Below are positions 61,674-64,000 of a DNA stretch of 64,000 nt, one piece after another; the first letter of the stretch is position 1, and each line of letters begins with the position of its first letter. The notes under the pieces are model-generated. The model had not been told where the DNA came from, made no database searches, and saw only the letters and a program-made list of their open reading frames with translations. Position numbers and translations under genes: made by a program. This DNA comes from Planctomycetota bacterium (GTDB lineage: Bacteria; Planctomycetota; Planctomycetia; Pirellulales; Pirellulaceae), in assembly GCA_017303505.1 (NCBI GenBank), contig JAFLCP010000018.1, forward strand, positions 1 through 64,000, read 5' to 3'.

Positions 61674-61949
61674 TCACGTTAGGTCTTTCTTTTTTGGGAT
61701 GGTGATAATCTCCTGGCTGTCGACTGAATCTCCAGGTCTTATGTCTCCAAGGCCGACGTCCGTAAACATGTGACGTACATCTGAAGCAAGGAACGCGATA
61801 ATTGCCATGTCATACGGCTCAAAGACCGATGTCATGCGGCCATTTGCTGATCGTTTTCGAAATTTGACCGCGTAGGTTTCTCCTGGGCCGATGTGGTACA
61901 CAACTACCTCAATTTGATTAAGCTGCCGGAAGTATATTGGTTTTTTCAT
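61674..61949 (-). CDS. Hypothetical small protein
   Basis: 91 residues from the ATG at 61949, fixed by AGGAG with a 6-base spacer; the frame reaches 62015 without an RBS. It starts MKKPIYFRQLNQIEVVVYHI and is a compact mixed-fold protein (GETYAVKFRKRSANGRMTSV, then AIIAFLASDVRHMFTDVG). The family is not recognised. No signal or membrane segment is seen. Confidence 0.65.
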   Translation of the reverse strand: MKKPIYFRQLNQIEVVVYHIGPGETYAVKFRKRSANGRMTSVFEPYDMAIIAFLASDVRHMFTDVGLGDIRPGDSVDSQEIITIPKKKDLT

Positions 61950-62070
61950 ACGAATCTCCTGTTGTTTTGATTTGTTGTGACTCAGGATTCGAACAGTGTG
62001 ATTTAATTCCCACATCTTTCTACTTGGCTTTTATAACGATCTGTGTTAAACGGATCGGGTAGGTGAGAAA

Positions 62071-62346
62071 TCACCGGTCGTCATGCAGATTTGCAAACGC
62101 AGCTTCAGAGGTGATACCGATGGTGTATTCACCAAGGAGCACGCTGACGTCAACGATTGGAGCAGTAACGTCCGGTAAACTGAACCTCATTAGTTCAGCT
62201 AAGGATTTCGGGTTCGCTACCCGATTGGTTACGGCTCTTCGAGCTGGATGCATCGAGAGGTGCTCGTCCAGATCAAAGGGGGCTCGTCGGAGTAACTCCT
62301 GTATGCCACAACTCATTTTGTATTTGAGTTGAGGTGAACATGGCAC
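62071..62346 (-). CDS. Possible small protein (uncertain)
   Basis: 91 residues, or 81 from an inner ATG. SCGIQELLRRAPFDLDEHLS suggests a helix; VTAPIVDVSVLLGEYTIGIT follows. No RBS stands out and the opposite strand is also open over most of it. I keep it at low confidence because it fills the gap before the structured RNA. Confidence 0.35.
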   Translation of the reverse strand: MPCSPQLKYKMSCGIQELLRRAPFDLDEHLSMHPARRAVTNRVANPKSLAELMRFSLPDVTAPIVDVSVLLGEYTIGITSEAAFANLHDDR

Positions 62347-62443
62347 AATCCCGTCGTTCTATCCTATAACCCTTTTGGTTATCGCCTGTCACATGGCTGT
62401 ATCGTGATCGGCAATTCTGATCTTTTTGATCCCAAATTAGAGT
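62347..62443. other. Short stretch before the structured RNA
   Basis: About 100 bases without a gene. A GATC...GATC fold near 62405-62430 may belong to the RNA that follows or to its promoter. Confidence 0.35.
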
Positions 62444-63366
62444 ACGGGCGAGGCGGACAGTCTCAGCTTTGATGCTTCAAGAGCATCGGCTGAGTCGTCA
62501 GCAACAAAGCGGGTGAAGCACATGGATGCGTAATCCCGTCATGGGGGCTGTGGGCTTGTCGTAAGACGAGTTCCTTCAACCATGCTGGCGTGGGGAGCTG
62601 CGAACCTGGCGACAGGTCGCACCGAGTCCAACAGGCTCGGAGACTGGTCTAAACAACCAGCTGCGAATAGCTCAACCATGAGAGGCCCAACCAAACAGGT
62701 AAGGTAGGGCTTGCCAGTCAGTTTTCTAGGAGACGGTGCCGAACCGTGAATAGTCTCGAAGCTGATGCAGGAAAGCATCAACGGGTACCCCAAGCTTCTG
62801 CGTTCGTAGGGGGAAATCAAGCTATGGCTTGGAAACTATGGCGATCCGGAAGGACGCACATATCTTCGTAGACTGAGGGGTAAAACCCTCTAACGACGTG
62901 ACCTAGAGAATGATGTTGCTGACTAACGCTGGAACCTCTGCGGCTGCCGGAGTAGCGATCCGGTGCCTAGGCTTGTTACCTAGGTGATTCAAAGGCCGTA
63001 GTGGGGGAGTGTGGTCCAAGTAGAAGTCTCCGGAAGGAGAGCGATGATTCCATGGAAGCATGGAACTTGAGATGCGAATAAGCATCATCAAGCGCGGCTG
63101 GCTGTCGCGGCTCGTTTGCTGTGACCCCGAGTCATGATCGGGTTAGCAACAACGAAAGGACCGAGGAGCATTTAAGCTCCAATCGTTGGCGTGTTTTGCG
63201 GAGGCCTAAGGGCCTCCGTGAAACTACCGTGGTAGGCAGCAGATGCGGTTTCATTAAATAACTTCGGGAGGAGTTATTTGCTGAGACAAGCACTCAGACG
63301 GCGAACACTCTAGCTGCGTCTTGCAGTTGACGATGTGTTCGACGAAACGGTTTTAGCGCGGGTACT
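62444..63366 (+). ncRNA. Large, highly structured RNA of uncertain class (group II intron-like?)
   Basis: About 920 bases built almost entirely of local hairpins. Examples: CTTGTC-GTAA-GACGAG (62555-62570), ACCTG-GCGA-CAGGT (62604-62617), CTGGT-ACCAG with a 7-base loop (62644-62660), GAGGG-CCCTC (62875-62890), CCTAGG-CCTAGG with a 7-base loop (62966-62984), TCTCC-GGAA-GGAGA (63027-63040), TTCCATG-GAAG-CATGGAA (63048-63065), GGAGC-GCTCC (63165-63180), GGAGGCC-TAAG-GGCCTCC (63200-63217). Tetraloops GTAA, GCGA and GGAA are GNRA only on the plus strand, and several stems need G-U pairs on that strand, so it is read rightward. TTCGTAGACTGAGGGG near 62864 resembles the end of group II domain I, but I found no 5' GUGYG or domain V. 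Ends are approximate. No protein frame is credible across it. Confidence 0.65.
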
Positions 63367-63577
63367 ATGAATTGAGCGGGTACACAGTGGAATGCAGTGC
63401 ATTGCAATGCGATGCACTTATACGCTGCCGTTCGATTTGTTGGGATTCAGGTGAGATTGTAGGCTTATGTATGGCTTCTCTCATCGACCGTATTTGCGCG
63501 AAAGGTTGCCCACCAAGGTTGGCTTTGGACGTTGAGCCTATCAATGTCCTCTTTTAACAAAAACATCTTGGAGGCAC
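63367..63577. other. Spacer between structured RNA and downstream ORF
   Basis: About 210 bases. A GCAGTGCATTGCAATGCGATGC-like stretch near 63393-63414 has short palindromic steps. A 61-codon frame here starts with TTG and is not protein-like. The last bases include the strong TTGGAGG for the next ORF. Confidence 0.4.
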
Positions 63578-64000
63578 ATGAAGTATCGTTGCATCGTAAA
63601 AAGTCCCGAAGCGGTCGTCCAGTTAATCGCAGCCAGCTACCTGAGGCATGGCTATTATTGGTACGTTACCGGTTACATACCCGCTGATAAGGACCCGACT
63701 CAAGTTGATCGGAAGCTGATCGAAAAATATCAAATTGCCGTTACCGAATGGGAACGAGCTCGAAGACGCAAAGCGGGTTTGGCGAACGCTCAATTCATCC
63801 GGTATGACCGGTGGTTCATCATTCTCTTGACCAGTGGGCACCATAAGATTCGAGATTCGATTCGAGATGGCGGCGAAGGTGAAAATATCAAGGATTGCCG
63901 GCGCTATCCCATCACTTTGGCAGGCTATTCGATTTCCTACCGGCGTAGCGGAGTGGTTCCCATCGGAGGACAGCATTCGTGGCATGCGCATGTCCGAATT
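63578..64000 (+). CDS. Conserved planctomycete protein of unknown function (3' end outside window)
   Basis: An open frame of 141 codons from an ATG at 63578, with TTGGAGG five bases upstream, that runs off the window. It starts MKYRCIVKSPEAVVQLIAAS, then YLRHGYYWYVTGYIPADKDP; later GLANAQFIRYDRWFIILLTS, DCRRYPITLAGYSISYRR and WHAHVRI. It is basic, without signal or membrane segment. I have the impression that near-identical starts recur in many planctomycete genomes, but cannot verify this. It contains no reverse-transcriptase motif in the visible part. It follows the structured RNA by about 210 bases on the same strand and may be its partner. Confidence 0.75.
   Translation, partial: MKYRCIVKSPEAVVQLIAASYLRHGYYWYVTGYIPADKDPTQVDRKLIEKYQIAVTEWERARRRKAGLANAQFIRYDRWFIILLTSGHHKIRDSIRDGGEGENIKDCRRYPITLAGYSISYRRSGVVPIGGQHSWHAHVRI

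Larger units (their letters stand above)
39658..64000. mobile_element. Integrative plasmid-like element inserted at tRNA-Val (right end not in window)
   Basis: The left edge is the 3' half of tRNA-Val. The element carries a tyrosine integrase, excisionase-type proteins, a coupling-protein ATPase, two replication-relaxation-type proteins, a ParA/RHH pair, iteron-like repeats and an RPA-type Rep: a plasmid backbone able to integrate. No relaxase, VirB4 or pilus-assembly gene was recognised, so self-transfer is not supported. No second copy of the tRNA 3' sequence was seen by eye, so the right boundary lies either beyond 64000 or in a degraded site I missed. By eye the region is more AT-rich than the backbone. 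The extent after about 58000 is inference. Confidence 0.75.

Noticed and set aside
61674..62015. Longer version of the 91-residue protein starting at 62015
   Set aside because: The inner ATG at 61949 has AGGAG at the right distance; the upstream ATG has none.
62539..62820. Minus-strand ORF of 93 codons across the structured RNA
   Set aside because: It runs antisense through strong plus-strand hairpins, has no RBS, and its composition reflects the folded RNA rather than a protein.
63372..63557. Plus-strand frame between the RNA and the final ORF
   Set aside because: Starts only with TTG, has no RBS, and is rich in Cys without pattern. The ATG at 63578 with TTGGAGG is a far better start of coding.
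58331..64000. Right attachment site (second copy of the tRNA-Val 3' end)
   Set aside because: I looked for GGTTCGAGTCCCTC and TTCGCCC close together and found none; the boundary is not in the window or is too degraded to see.
39658..64000. CRISPR array near the Cas4-like gene
   Set aside because: No regularly spaced direct repeats of 25-40 bases occur. The only spaced repeats (56315-56424) are three to four units with irregular spacing upstream of a Rep gene.

Overview
The window is planctomycete DNA, most likely from the Pirellulales branch. The evidence is the gene set: formylglycine sulfatases, Tat-exported Gfo/Idh/MocA and ThuA proteins, a large sugar-dehydrogenase/multi-haem cytochrome fusion, a BatA-type giant operon, PEP-CTERM proteins, and families I associate with this phylum. 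Function calls are by motif reading only; no database search was run.

Bases 1-39600 look like chromosomal backbone. A partial oxidoreductase is divergent from a sulfatase. A tight plus-strand operon follows (MoxR ATPase, DUF58 protein, two membrane VWA proteins, a 1936-residue coiled-coil protein, a terpenoid-cyclase-like repeat protein). Next come an ABC-2 exporter pair, a CvpA-like protein, an S9 peptidase, a ThuA protein, the cytochrome fusion and small HEAT/TPR proteins. An isoprenoid block runs on the minus strand (xseB, ispA, dxs, nadK), divergent from an ABC1/UbiB kinase. rpsU and tRNA-Val close the backbone. It carries several REP-like repeats and a Y1 transposase unit with ~165-bp inverted flanks.

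From the tRNA-Val 3' half (39658) to at least the window end lies an integrative plasmid-like element. Its integrase ends inside the tRNA. It has two small excisionase-type DNA-binding proteins, a cluster of unknown proteins, a TraG/VirD4-type ATPase with an unusual P-loop, two winged-helix proteins of replication-relaxation type, a ParA/RHH partition pair, iteron-like repeats and a RepA (RPA-type) initiator. No relaxase, VirB4 or other transfer gene was recognised, so it is at best mobilisable. No right attachment site is visible.

Between the mobilisation and partition genes sits a cargo cluster: an HTH-pseudokinase, a membrane-anchored Cas4-like protein, a second atypical kinase, a membrane coiled-coil protein and a four-helix membrane protein. 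This is a good candidate for an undescribed signalling or defence module. Further right, a trypsin-like PEP-CTERM protease plus convergent Flp-type pilin gene is present twice, one pilin being a remnant. At the right end is a ~0.9-kb, extremely hairpin-rich plus-strand RNA, partly reminiscent of group II intron domains, followed by a non-reverse-transcriptase ORF that runs off the window. The RNA/ORF pair and the kinase/Cas4-like cluster are the two strongest leads.
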